A DNA stretch of 64,000 nucleotides from Bisporella sp. PMI_857 (taxonomy: Eukaryota > Ascomycota > Leotiomycetes > Helotiales > Helotiaceae), in NCBI GenBank assembly GCA_021307315.1, contig JAJSPD010000121.1, forward strand, positions 19,311 to 83,310. Direction: 5' to 3'. Positions 1 through 15,000 of this stretch are shown here, piece by piece. The translations under genes were made by a program, and so were the position numbers. Every line of letters begins with the position of its first letter. Position 1 is the stretch's first letter. A model generated the notes under the pieces. That model was not told the DNA's origin. It did not search any database and was given only the letters and a program-made list of their open reading frames with translations.

Positions 1-3000
1 GCATGGAATCGAATTGATTTGATGTATCCAATCCTTCGGACCCGGCTTGTTACCACAAAATCTTCTGGCACTCTTCAGGTGGCGATCAACGAGCCAATCA
101 AATGGCATAGACCAGAACCGCAAATTCAAACGATTAGTTCCTATCTTGACAAAGACAAAGCAGTTCCTATGACTTTTGGATCACGCCTCACTCGTTTCGC
201 AATTGTTGAGAACCATTTTATAATGACAGCTCATCATGCTGTATATGACGGATGGTCTTTGCCAGCTCTTTTTGAGGATGTTATAAGTTTGTATCAAGGG
301 AAGGAGCCAAGGGTTCGAGAGCCTTTTGAAACATTTATCAAGTATCTTGGAGGCTTAGACAAGACATCCTCTAATGCTTACTGGGATTCACAACTTTCGG
401 GCGTGGGAGTTACTCCATTTCCAAAGCTCCCTTCTCCGAACTACCAGTGCCGTGGCAATAAGTCGCTTTCTCGCGAGATACCTATTGTGAGAAGTGTTTC
501 AGGTATCACAGCATCTACACTTATTCGAGCAGCATGGGCATTGCTTGTTGCGCGCTATACCAGCGAGACGGAAGCAGTATTCGGTGCGACCATCTCGGGC
601 CGAAGCGCGCCGGTACCTGGTATTGATAGTATGATTGGACCGACCATTGCAACAGTTCCACTCAGGATTAAGGTAGACCCAAGTTTATCGCTATCAGAAT
701 TTCTAGTCCGAGTTCAACAGCAGTCTATTGATATGATTCCGTTTGAACAGGCAGGTCTACAAGAGATTGGCCACCTAAGTCCGGAAGCACGAGCTGCTTG
801 CCAATTCAATAACCGTCTCATTATCCAACCTCAGGCAGAAGGTGAAAATGAGTTACAGGCCTTAGGACTGGAGAGAATTGACCAAAACGACATTGAAAGT
901 TTTGATACACACGCCTTGACCTTGAATTGTATCTTACTTGAGAACAGAGTTCGAGCCGAAGCTATTTTTGATAATAGTGTGATAGATACTCAACAAATAG
1001 CTCGAATTTTGAATCAGCTCGAAGACATTATTGGCAAAATACAAGTTGAGAGCAGCGATACTATTGGTAGCATAGTAAAAATTACGGCTCAAGATGTGGA
1101 GCAGATAAGCAACTGGAACACAAGTCTACCAGAAACCGTTGATGCGTGTCTTCATGATCTAATAGATCAGAAAGTACTAGAACAGCCAGATGCAGAAGCA
1201 GTGTGTTCATGGGATGGAGCGTTTAGCTATAGCGAAGTCCAGAGTCTTTCAACAAAGTTGGCTCACCATCTCTCCAGTCATGGGGTTTCTCCGGAATCAT
1301 TTGTTCCTTTCTGTTTCGAAAAGACGAAATGGACAGTTGTAACCATCTTGGCTATAATGAAAAGCGGAGGAGTTTGTGTTCCATTAGATCCTAGTCATCC
1401 ACAGCAACGGCACGAGGACATCATCAGCCAAGTGAATGCCAAACTGGTCATCATATCGCGTAAGCTGGTCAAGCAATGTCCCTGGCTTGCTCCTAGAGCA
1501 GTTATTGTGGACGATTCAGTCTCCCGGCTCCCAATTCCCAACCGGAAATTGCCTACTGTCAAACCTGAGAATGCTGTTTATGTAATTTTTACGTCGGGAA
1601 GTACAGGGACTCCCAAGGGCGTAGTTTGGGAGCACAGGGGCTTAGCATCTAGTTGCAAAGCGCATGCGGTAGGACTCAACTTTGTCGGTCGGTCACGATT
1701 TCTCCAATTTGCGGCACACGTGTTCGATGTCAGTGTATCTGAGATGATTACTGTGTTACTTCAAGGCGGTTGTATCTGTATACCTTCGGAAGAAGAGCGC
1801 TTAGGAGATATTGCATCTTTTATACGGAAAATGAGAGTGGACTGGGCATTCCTCACGCCGACTCTTGCACGGCTTATTAAACCACAAGATGTGCCAGACC
1901 TCAAGACACTTGTTCTCGGAGGTGAGTCGATAGGTCAGGACAATGTTGTTCGCTGGGGCCGAAATCTGCAGTTGGTAATCACATACGGCCCAGCTGAATC
2001 CTGTATCTACTGTTCATCGAATGAGGTAACTGAAACTGGAAGAGCGGAAACTATCGGCCGAGCATTTGGATCCAATCTTTGGATATCAGATAGCGAAGAC
2101 CCTTCCAAACTTGCCCCTATAGGAACCGTTGGAGAAATTCTTGTTGAGGGTCCAATCTTGGCACGAGGTTACTTGAACGACAACGAAAAAACAAATGCTT
2201 CTTTTGTAGTCGATCTCCCATGGTCTCGAACAAATAATATCGACCTAAAGCGGCGGTTTTATCGGACGGGAGACTTAGGGAGATACGATAGAAATGGTGT
2301 TATCGACTTCGTTGGACGGAAAGACGGACAAGTTAAAGTGCGAGGTCAACGTCTCGAAATGAACGAAGTTGAACATAAGTTGTCCCGGATCGATGAAGTC
2401 AAGCATGTAGTCGTGGCTTTCCCCAACGCTGGACCATATCAAAAGAAGCTTGTTGCTACTGTGGAATTGCGCCATGAAATGGCAATTGCAAACGACTCTG
2501 TTCTAACGCTTTTCCCAGCCTCCAGGAAGGACAAAACTGTGTCAATGATTTCTAAAGTGCGAAAGGATGTATGGCAAATGCTACCTGAGTACATGATACC
2601 AACTATATGGATCCCTCTCCTCAACATTCCCAAAAATACGTCGGGAAAGGTAAACAGGTTCTCCGTAAAGGAATGGATATCCAATTTGAATGACGAAACA
2701 TCGGCGCTTATATCTGAGTTGTCGATAGAGAAGGATTTTACGCAACCAAGAACGCCAATGGAAAAGGAATTACAACAGATCTGGGGAGATATTCTTAACC
2801 TCCCCTTAAATCGAATTGGAATTGATATGCCTTTCCTTAGGCTTGGGGGTGATTCCATTAGTGCCATGCAGGTCATGGCAAAGTGTCATGCCAACAATAT
2901 CGCCATCACAACTCAGCATATCCTTCGACATCAGACAATTGAGAAACTAGCTCTAGATGCAAAGCTCATTAAGCTTGATCCTCTACCCACTGCCACAAAG

Positions 3001-6000
3001 GAGGACGGAGCACCATTTAAACTCTCCCCTATTCAACAGCTTCATGTTGATCGTGCACCTGATGAAGACAAGTTTTCCCAGAGCTTTTTGCTCAAGATAA
3101 ACCAGGAAGTGTCCTCGCAGTCTCTCTATAATGCGATGGAAGTACTCGTCGAGAGACATTCGATGCTTCGAGCTCGATTCACCCAATCTATAGAAGGGAG
3201 CTGGGCTCAGCAAATCATCCCGTACACTCGCGGCCTCTTCTCGTATAGTACTTCTGAGATTCAGGATACAAGTGTGGTGGAGCTAGAACAGTCGATTGCT
3301 GCAACCCAAGAACGTTTGAATATCTGCAACGGTTTGGTATTCGCCACACATCTCTTCACTACTCATCCAGGCGACCTTATTCTCCTACTCACCGCCCATC
3401 ATCTCGTTATCGATTTGGTTTCTTGGAGGGTTCTTCTGTCAGAACTTGAAGAGCTCATTCGTCATGGACATATCTCGACAGCAGCGCCGCTTTCTTTCCA
3501 AGCTTGGAGCCGTATGGAAGCCAACTACACCTCCGAATCTCTTATACCTGTTTTGCCATTTGATGTTCCTCAAGCTGATTACGATTATTGGGGCATGGCC
3601 AGCAATCCTAACCGAACTTGCGATACAACTACTTCAACCTTTTCAATTCCTGAAGAAATAACCCTGAAGCTTTCAGAGTGTAATAAGGTATTGAATACGG
3701 AATTGCTGGAGCTCTTGATATCTGCGGTTACCTACTCCTTTGCACAAACATTCCCAGATCGGACGATTCCTCCGGTTTTTACTGAAGGGCATGGCCGAGA
3801 GCCTTGGGATTCAGCAATAGATCTCTCACGAACGGTTGGCTGGTTTACAACAATGTACCCAGTATTTGTCCCTACTCAAACCAGCCTAATCGATACCATT
3901 CGTCAAGTAAAGGATGTACGAAGAAGCATCCCTTATAATGGAAGACCGTACTTTGCATCACGCGTTCATAGCGCTCAAGGCAAAGAAAATTTCAGCCATC
4001 ATTTTCCTTTCGAGATTTTACTTAACTATTCTGGGGCTTATCAGCAACTGGAGCGTGAGGGTGCACTTTTCAGCTTCCTGGAATCGGATGCCCTATCCCT
4101 CGACTCATCTCAAATGAGGCGGTTTGAGTTATTCGACATTGAAGTCAGCTTGCATAAAGGAGTGCTTCAGTTCATGTTCTCTTACAGTACCAAGATGAAA
4201 CATCAAGAACGAATTGGTCAATGGGTCAGCAGCTGTTATGCAACCTTAACACAAATTGCAACTGAGTTATCCTCAGTGAACCTTGGTTTAGCGCTGAGTG
4301 ACTTCCCGCTTATTTCAATGACGTACTCCGATATCGATAAGCTGACAAATATATTGCTGCCGGCAACCGGCGTTGGAGCAGAAGACATTGAAGACATCTA
4401 TCCCTGTACCACGATGCAAGAGGGTATCTTGGTTGCCCAGATTAAGGAACCCGAAAAATATAATGTCCAGTCCATCTTCTGTATCTCACCAGGGCAAGGT
4501 CACCGATCTGGCATTGATGTCCCAAGATTTCAAAGCTCCTGGCAATCAGTCATCAGACGCCATGCGATTCTCCGAACAGTGTTCGTTGAGGGACTTTCTA
4601 GTGACGGATTGTTTCAACAGGTGGTGCTAAAAACATATAAAGCTGATGTATTCAACCTCGAATGCGACACTGAAAAAGATGCTATGCGACTTCTGGCGGA
4701 GTATCCTTTATGTACTTACAGCGAGCTCCAGCCACCCTACCGCCTTGGAATCTGTAAGGTGCAATCTGGAGCTGTCTATTGTAGGCTGGAAATTAGCCAC
4801 GTCCTTAATGACGCCATGTCTTCTCAGGCAATATACAGAGATCTTGCGCAGCTTTATAATGGATACGATTTGAGTGACACGGCACCATCGTACAAGGAAT
4901 ATGTTTCCTATTGCATCAGCAATCCAATAAGCGCTTCAGATGATTATTGGTCGAGTTATCTTCGTGGTGTCAAGCCATGCCATCTTCCTCTGTTAGAAGT
5001 GCACTTGAGCAACGAACGAAAAGTGCTTACAGTGAATGCCCAACTCTCGGTATTTGATACTTCGCTATTGCGCAAATTTTGTATTGATGCTGGGTTGACT
5101 CCTGCCAACGTCTTTCAAGCTGCGTGGGCTATGGTTCTGCGCACATATACCGGTGAAGATGACGTCTGCTTCGGCTATGTTTCCTCGGGAAGAGAACTCC
5201 CCATAGCAAATATACAGGACATAGTTGGTCCTTTGATTAACATGCTTGTATGTCGTTCTAATCTGCCCAAGGAGAAACCTATTCTTGAGGTCATTCAGCA
5301 GATGCAAGAGGATCATATTTCTAGTTTATCTCATCAACGGTCCTCGCTCGCAAAGATCCAAAATACACTACAAGTTTCCAAGGAAGGCTTGTTTAATTCC
5401 GCTATGTCGGTGCAGAAAGTTACACCGACCCCGATCACGAATCCGAATGAGGCTTCTATAGAACAGGTTGGGGGTTATGACCCTACCGAAGTAAGTATCT
5501 TTAAGCCTTTGATTCACCCACATGCCTTTCATGCCACTTCGTCGACACAGTATCTTACAAGTCTTTAGTTTGACATTATGGTGAACGTAGCCGACTTACC
5601 TACGTGTTTAGACATATCAATAAATTACCTGAGTCATAGATTGTCGGAAATGCAGGCTCAGCGCATTATAAATACTTTTACAAAAATTATTTCTTCAGTC
5701 GTGTCGACTCCGAGCCAGCAAATTGGCAATATTGACCCTCTCAGCGATTTTGACAAGTCTCAAATCAACAGTTGGCATCAACAATTGTCAAAATCGCCAG
5801 TCGTTGAGGAATGCATTCACGAAGCCTTTGCAGAGCGGGCCAAGCTCCATCCAGACACACCAGCAATAATCTCATGGGATGGCGAACTTACTTATTCACA
5901 ATTGGATGACTTGTCAACACGTTTAGGGCATTACCTTGCTAGTATTGGTGTTAAGCCAGAAACTATTGTACCACTATTATTCGAAAAGTCGACTTTGGTG

Positions 6001-9000
6001 GTTGTTTCAATTCTAGCCGTTCTCAAAGCTGGAGGATCCTGTGTAACGCTTGATGTACTTCTTCCCCCACAACGCATACAGGGCATCATACAAGTAACTA
6101 AAACTCGAATTATGCTTACTTCAGCTGCTCAGCAAAACCTGGTCACGGATCTAGCTGAAAGTGTTGAAAGTGTTGTAATCGATCACGATTTCATTCGCTC
6201 ACTTCCACTACCGGCTGGCACTGCTGATATTAACCCCGCATGCTCATCTATCCGACCCGATACTTTGGCGTTTGTTGTCTTCACATCTGGATCCACTGGC
6301 ACTCCAAAAGGCGTCATGTTAGAACATAAGACCGTGTGCGTTAGCGCTCGAATCCATGCGGATGTTGAGCACGCAGGGCCTGAGGCAAGGTATCTGCAAT
6401 TTTCTGCCTTCTCCTTCGATGTTTATATATCCGACATTTTCGTGCCTCTATTATGTGGCGGTTGTGTTTGTATTCCTACAGAAGAAGAGCGGAGATCGGA
6501 TCTGGCTGCTACAATCACTCGTCTCAAGGTGACGCACGCTACCCTGACTCCGACAATTGGAGCATTCTTTACACCAAAAGACGTCCCAACATTAAAAACG
6601 TTAAACCTTGGTGGAGAGGCTTTGACCAAGGAAAATATAGCCACCTGGGCCAAACATGTTCATCTGCTCAATGTGTATGGTCCTTCAGAGACGTCTAACT
6701 ATGTTAGCACATCAGTTACCGACATAGCCCAACCTGCCAATCTTGGACGTGCAGATGGACTTAATGTATGGCTAGTCGACGTTTACAATAGCAACAGGTT
6801 AGCTCCAATCGGTTGTATTGGTGAGCTTTATGTCGAAGGTCCAACTTTATCCAGAGGTTACCTTAACGACCCAGCCAAGACCGAGGAATCATTTATAATA
6901 AACCCGCCATGGATAGACAACACTTGGGAAGATGCTAATACTTTAATTAAACCAGGACGTGTATATCGAACTGGAGACATTGTACGATACAACTCAGAAG
7001 GCACCTTCGTCTATGTTGGCCGCAAAGACTCCCAGATTAAAATCCGTGGCCAACGCTTGGAAATAGGAGAAATTGAGCATCACTTGCTGAACATAAAGAA
7101 TGTTAAAAACGGATTTATAGATTATCCTAAATCCGGACCTTGTTCCAATAAGCTTGTGGCCGTCATTACTGTTCACGGGGTGTCGCACACCAATGATAAT
7201 TCGGTATTAAGTATCGTTTCATCCATGTACACTGGCGGAGTTTCGAGGATTATATCGGAAATCCATAATTCGTTGAGCGATAAGCTTTCGGCATGGATGA
7301 TGCCAAATGTCTGGATTGTAATTGAAGAAATGCCAGTATCTGCCTCTCTAAAACTAGATAGAAGCAGGCTGAGGAACTGGCTTGCTCAAATGAGCGATCA
7401 AACATACGACAAAATATCGCAGCTCTCGATAGACACGTTAGTCGTAGCACCAACAACTATTTTGGAGAAGCAGATTCAAGAAATCTGGTCCGAAGTTCTT
7501 AACATCTCCGAGGATAAAATTGGCGTCCAGAAATCATTTCTCCGACTTGGCGGTGATTCTATTACTGCGATGCAGGTTATAGCGAAATGCCGGACGATAA
7601 ATATTGTCATCTCAGTGCCTGACATCTTGCGCAATCTTACTATCTCCCAATTGGCCGTTCGAGCACAGTCTGTCAAGATCAGTAAGCTCGAAGTCAAAGA
7701 AGAATATGACGCAGAGTTCCAGCTGTCTCCAATTCAGATCTTGCACCTAAATCGCGGGTCGGGCGGCGACAAATTCTCCCAGAGCATCTTACTAAGAGTG
7801 AAAGAAGATATCTCATCTCAGTCTCTTCAGAAAGCTCTTGAGATTTTGGTGGAACGTCACTCAATGCTGCGCGCAGCATTTACGAAGTCTCCCAGTGGAG
7901 AATGGAGTCAAAAGATTAAAGCGTATGCACCTGGTCTATTCTTCTACCGCTGTTCAGAAGCGTTGAATTCTGAAGATATTGGCCCTCTCATTAACGAAAC
8001 CAAAGAGAGCTTAGATTTTTGTGGAGGTCATGTGTTCGCGGCCCATCTTTTCAATACTTTGTCGGATGGTCCTATTCTTTTCCTAGCCGCACATCATCTT
8101 GTTATGGACTTAGTCTCATGGCGAATAATTCTTTCGGATTTAGAGGAAAGCTTGCGCCAGGGACGAATTTCAGCACCAAGGCCACTTCCCTTCCAAACTT
8201 GGAGTCGGATGCAGCTTCAACATGCAGGATCTATTCGCCCTGCTGATAGTTTGCCATTTCAAGTCCCTACGCCGAATTATGCATACTGGGGTATGGCGGA
8301 TCGTCCTAACTTGGTTTGTGATACAATCTGCAAGACATTTTCAATCAACCCAGAAACGACATCGACTCTTGTGGATGAGTGTAATAGGCCAATGAGAACC
8401 AACCTTATAGAGCTCCTGCTCTCTGCAATATCTTTTTCCTTTGCCCGAGTATTCGTAGACCGTACAGTCCCAGCCATTTACAATGAGGGACATGGCCGAG
8501 AGCCTTGGGATAGTTCTATCGATCTCTCAAGAACCGTCGGGTGGTTTACAACTATGTACCCTGTTGTTGTGCCAACGAAAGATACAATCGGCGACACCAT
8601 CAAAACGACAAAAGATATTCGACGAACAATACCAAGCAATGGATGGACCTATTTCACATCCCATCTGCTTACATCAGAAGGAAGGGATATGCTCGCTAAA
8701 CAGTTCCCCTTCGAAGTCCTGCTAAACTATTCTGGTTCTTTTCAACAACTAGAACGTAGTGAAGGCCTTTTCACTCCGTTATCAGACGAGATCTCTGGCC
8801 CTAGAGATTCACCTCAAATGTCGCGTTTTGAGCTGTTTGGAATCGAAGCGGTCATCGACAAAGGTTCCCTACGATTTGATTTCAATTACAATATTCATAT
8901 GAAGCATCAAGATCGTATTCAAGAATGGATCAAACAGATAAAGATTGTCTTGGAGCAAATGGCTACAGAGCTAGTTTCTGCGGAGCCGGAGCTCACATTG

Positions 9001-12000
9001 ACAGATTTTCCACTTCTGCCATCTATAAGCTATGCCGATATTCACAAACTGACGACAGAGATATTGCCGCAGATTGGTATCAAAGATATACAGGATATTG
9101 AAGACATATACCCTTGTACTCCCATTCAAGAAGGAATGCTGGTAGCTCAAATAAAGGAACCCCAGAACTATAACGTCCAAAACATTTCTCACGTCTTGCC
9201 AGCACCAGGGGAACAAAGAATAAATGTAGAGAGGCTTCAAAGTGCATGGCAAACGGTTGTCAATCGTCACGCCATTCTTCGAACGATTTTTGTGGAGGGT
9301 GTTTCTAGCACTGACGGCCTATTTCAACAGATTGTCCTTAAGTCATCCAAAGCTGCATTCTTCCACTTGGAATGCAGCAATGAGCAAGACGCCCTCAGGC
9401 TACTTCAAGGGTATGACTCAATAGATTTCACAGAACTTCGACCTTCTCACCGTTTTGGAATTTGTGAAGCAACATCGTCCGGTGATGTTTATTTCAGATT
9501 GGAGATCAGCCATGCTCTGATTGATGCATTTTCGACCCCAATCATAATGGCGGAACTCGCGCAGGCCTATGCAAACACGCTACCAAATAGTCAAGGGCCA
9601 TTATACGCTGACTATGTTTCATACATTCAATCTCAACCCCTGGATGAATCTCTAGAATTCTGGAAAAATAAACTTGCTGGCCTGACACCATCCCACTTTC
9701 CGGTTCTTGATGGAAGCGAAAACCAGCCAGTCTCACGAACCGAGACAAAAGATGTTCAAATCCCCTTTGTTGATGCCGCAACAATTCATGCTTTCTGCGA
9801 GGAGAATTCTATTACACCATCAACGCTCCTTCAGTTTGTCTGGTCTTTCGTACTGAAGACTTACACTCAAAAGGAGTCAGTTTGTTTTGGATATCTATCC
9901 GCAGGCCGAGATTTACCGGTTCATGGAATCGAGAATGCTGTGGGACCATTCATTAACATGCTTGTTTCTCATACTAATTTTGTCGGTGATGATTCGGTCA
10001 TGAGTGTATTACGAAATATTCATGCCAATTTTGTGGACAGCCTGCCTCACCAGATCTGTTCTCTAGCATCAATACAACACGAATTGAACCCAGACGGCTC
10101 CACTCTATTCAACACGGCAATGTCAATTCAGAGGAGAAGTGATTCAGCATCTGGTGGTATGGATAATTCTAGCATTCAGGTTAAGGCTCTTGATGGACAA
10201 GATCCCAACGAAGTAAGTTTTCTCTTATTAGAGCTCACAGAACTCACTAGTGACTTGTATCTAGTACAACATAGTTGTAGCAGTCTATGATTCCGAAGAA
10301 GCTCTCGATATTTCAATCCTCCACACCGATTACCTGACCGAAACTGCAGCTACGAGGATTGCCCACACATTTTCCAAGGTTTTATCTTCCGTAACTGCAA
10401 GCCCAAACCAGATGATTAAGAACTTGGACCCTCTAAGCGCCTACGATATATCACGGATTCAAAACTGGCATTATCCCTATCCTGAAGGCAATCAACGATG
10501 TCTCCATGAAGCTTTTACTGCGCAGGCACTCGCTCGCCCGAAGGACATCGCTATATCATCGTGGGATGGGGAGCTAACATACGCTGAGCTTGATGATCTC
10601 TCGAACAGATTTGGATACCACTTGGCCACTTCCAAGGGGATCAAACCTGAAGTCATTGTTCCTCTCTGCTTTGACAAATCCATTTGGTCTGTCGTTTCAA
10701 TGCTCTCTGTTCTTAAAGCAGGGGGAGCCTGTGTGAATCTGGATGTCTCACATCCTCTCAGCCGAATGCAGAATATAATTCTCGAAGTGAATGCGCATGT
10801 TATGTTAGCTGGGCCAACTCACCATACCAAATTTGGCGGCTTCGTTGATACCGTTATTGCAGTAGACAAAGCCTTTGTCTATTCACTTGCAACGTATAAT
10901 GGTCCTAGTTCACTGGCTGTTAAATCAAATAACTTAGCTTTTGTTGTATTCACGTCTGGATCATCGGGGAAGCCGAAAGGAATCATGTTGGAGCATCAAA
11001 CAGTTAACTTCAGTTGTCGCGGTTACAGAGAAGTCCTCGACATTAACCCAGATTCTCGCCTCTTTCAATTTTCGGCATATGCTTTCGATGTACACATTAC
11101 AGAGGTCTTCATGCCTCTTATTTATGGAGCTTGTTTGTGTATGCCGTCTGAGTTCGAAAGAAAGGACCAGTTAGGAGCCGCGATCCATCGATTCAAGTCA
11201 ACTCACATATTCTTAACGCCAACTGTAGCTACAGTTTTAGAGCCGAAGGAAGTGCCAACACTCAAAAAAATGCTTCTTGGCGGTGAGGCACTTTCAAAGG
11301 AAAATTTGTTGGTGTGGGCGGATAAACTCGACCTCTTTAGTGTCTATGGACCTTCCGAGACGTCAAATTGGGTCTCAACCCATCGAATGGTAACTGCAGA
11401 AGAACAGCCTGCTAACCTTGGACGTGGCGTTGATATCGATTCGTGGATTATAGACCCAGAAATTAACGAGCGGCTTGTTCCTATTGGTTGTGTCGGTGAG
11501 CTCTGTGTTGCTGGCCCTTCATTGTCTCGTGGATACATCAATGATCCTGTCAGGACAGAAGAGGCTTTTGGTTTTAGTCCACCTTGGGCTATAGGTGCGA
11601 ATGGTATTAAACATAATCGAGTTTACCGTACTGGCGATCTAGTTCGATATAACTCAGATGGTACGTACAGCTATATAGGCCGTCTTGACTCTCAAATAAA
11701 GATTCGCGGTCAACGCCTCGAGCTCTCCGAAGTCGAGCACCACCTAGTCGATGCGCCAGGAGTAAAGTACGGAGTAGTTGCTGCCCCAAAATCAGGACCA
11801 TGCGCTGGCAGACTTGTAGCTGTTATGACTCTCCACCACTTTGCGGAGCTAGAGGCTCCAAAAGCTCTACGAGTTGTACCCTCGTCCTTCAAAGAGGAGA
11901 TATCAAAGGCGACCCTAATAGTATATGATTATACTGCTGAAAAGTTACCTAGTTGGATGGTGCCAACAGTATGGATAATAGTCGAGGATCTTCCACTCTC

Positions 12001-15000
12001 TGCATCAGGAAAGCTAGATCGTAAGACCATCCGAAAGTGGGTTACAGAAATGGACGAGGAAACCTTCCGACAGGTGTCTCAACAATTTCTTGAAGCCTCG
12101 ATCCTACCGCCTACTACACACGAAGAGAAGGAGCTGCAACGTCTGTGGAGCGACATATTGAATATCAGTCCGGAAAGCATAGGATCCAATAGCTCGTTCT
12201 TACGTCTTGGTGGTGACTCTATTGGTGCTATGAAACTAGTAGCCGCCGTCCGTCGCGAAACATCATGGTCCCTCACTGTGGCTGATGTGTTCCGTCAATC
12301 GACACTCGCCGCTATGGTTATTGCAGCTACTTCATCTCCTTCATCAATAAGCTCTATCCAGACGATAGCACCATATGCCCTAATTCAAGGGTGGTGTGAT
12401 GATGTTGAGTCCCTATGTAAGTTTGCTGCGACACAGTGCGATTCTGTTGAACCAGAGGATATCCAGGATATCTACCCATCAACCAGCTTACAAGAAGGCC
12501 TTCTTGCTCTATCGGTCAAAAAACCTGGAACATATGTTGCAAGATATATATTTTCACTTCCCGTACACTTGGATATAGAGAAATTCAAATTGGCATGGGA
12601 CCATGTCGTCTCTCTCTACCCAATCCTTCGCACTAGGCTAATAGCTACGGAGTCATTTGGTACCCTCCAGATAGTTACTAATCATCGAATAATCTGGCAT
12701 GCCACGCTACCAGGAGAGACGCTAGAAGCATATTTGCAGCAAGATAAAGAGAAAAATATGGCATTGGGGACCGGGCTATGTCGGTTTGCGATTGTAGCTG
12801 GCCATTTTGTTATTACAGCTCATCATGCAGTGTACGACGGTTGGTCACTGCCAGCTCTAATAGACGACGTAACCAAAATCTATCTTGACAAAGCGATACC
12901 GGATAGAAAGCCATTCAACCACTTTATTAACTATCTTAGAGGTATCGAGCAGTCAGCCTCTGACAAATACTGGGCTTCTCAACTGGCTGGTGCTAAGTCA
13001 ACGGTGTTTCCAAGACTGCCTACTCAAAGCTATCAACCTATTGGTAGCTCTACCATAGTCCATGAAATGGATTTGGCTCGGAAAAAGAATAGCAACTTCA
13101 CAACATCAACGCTCCTTAAAGCTGCCTGGGCTCTGGTTGTAGCTCGCTACACCGATGAGACCGACGTTACATTTGGTGTAACAGTGTCTGGCCGTAGCGC
13201 CCCGGTGGAAGGGATCGATGGCATGATAGGAACAACAATCGCCACTGTTCCTATACGAGTGAAGTTAGACAATGTAGCCGATCGTTCAGCGTCTCAGCTT
13301 TTGGAACAAATTCAGCAGCAATCATTTGATATGATTCCATTTGAACAGGTGGGGTTACAGGAGATAGGAAAACTTAGCCCAGAAGCGCGAGCAGCGTGCC
13401 GTTTCCAAAATCGGTTAATCGTACAACCCCAGGGAGCAGATGATACTCAATTCAAGACCTTGGAGATAGAGAGCGTCGATGAAGACGGCGAGAATTTCCA
13501 TACCTATGCCATCACTTTGGACTGTATTCTCCTTGAGACAGGTGTTAGCGTCACGGCTGTCTTTGATGAATCAGTCGTAGACGCTCAGCAGATGACAAGA
13601 ATCCTTCATCTGTATGAAAATGTTATTAGGGAGCTTGAAAAAGACGACGCTACAATTGACAATATCGCCAAGATCTCAGTACAAGATCAACAAGAAATCG
13701 TGAGTTGGCATGAGCCTTTGCCCCTAGCGCTCGAAAGATGTATACATGAGGACTTCACTCGCCAAGCCCTAGCTCAACCACAGGCTCCAGCGATATCCTC
13801 ATGGGAAGGAGAACTCACTTATGCTGAGTTAGACAGCCTTTCAGACCGGTTCGCCTTTGAGCTTGTGCGCCTCGGTATCACTCTAGAAGTTGTGGTTCCG
13901 CTCTGCTTTGATAAATCATTGTGGGTTGTTGTTTCCATGCTTGCAATCCTCAAGGCTGGTGGTGCTTGCATGACCTTGGATACCTCCCACCCAGCCGGCC
14001 GTATGAGAGATATGTGTCGCGGAGTCCAGCCACGTGTAATACTTACGGCGCCTGAGTACTCTGAGCGCTGGCTCTCTATGGACAGCACGGTGATTGTAGT
14101 CGATGAGCAATACATTAGATCTCTCCCATCTCAAAACGGTCCCGCGTGCACCACTGTCCGACCCGAGAACCTATCCTTCCTCATCTTTACGTCAGGATCG
14201 ACAGGGAAGCCAAAAGCCATTATGCTGGAGCACAAGTCTGTGTGCACTAGCTCACGAAATCACGCAAAGCTTTTCGACGTCGGTCCTGGCTCGCGTTGTT
14301 TGCAGTTTTCCGCATTCGCATTCGATGTCTATATCTCCGACATATTCACGGCTCTTATGTATGGAGCTTGCGTCTGTGTCCCTTCCGAAGAAGAAAGGCG
14401 AAGTGACATGGGATTATCTAGTGCTATCAACAGACTTCAGGCTAGCCATGCGTATCTCACTCCTACCGTTGCGACTTGGTTTCAGCCAGACGACGTGCCT
14501 ACACTCAAAAATGTGGCACTAGGCGGTGAGCCACTGACTAGGGAGAATATATCTACCTGGGCTAGTAAGGTTTACCTTGTCAATGTTTATGGCCCTTCAG
14601 AAACTTCAAACTGGGTATCCTACAAAGTCGTAGACCAAAATACCAAGCAGCCAGGAAATATTGGATCAGGACCCTGTACTAATTCATGGCTTGTTGACCC
14701 TAATAACCCCGATCAACTCGCTCCAATTGGCTGTGTTGGCGAAATCTATGTTGAAAGTCCTACTTTATCTCGCGGCTATTTGAATGATCCAGCACGGACT
14801 GCAGAATCATTCATCATCAATCCTCCATGGGCAGCAAGTCAGTCAAGTCAACGGCGAATGTATCGAACAGGAGATCTAGTTTGTTACAACTCAGATGGAA
14901 CATTTTACTTTGTAGGACGAAAAGATTCTCAACTAAAAGTGCGAGGTCAGAGATTGGAACTTGGCGAGGCGCAACACTGTATCAGCGAAGCCGAGAATGT

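Noticed and set aside
5569..10212. Separate NRPS genes for the three long plus-strand frames
   Set aside because: Consensus introns at 5491-5568 and 10213-10264 restore single condensation domains across the gaps, so it is one gene.
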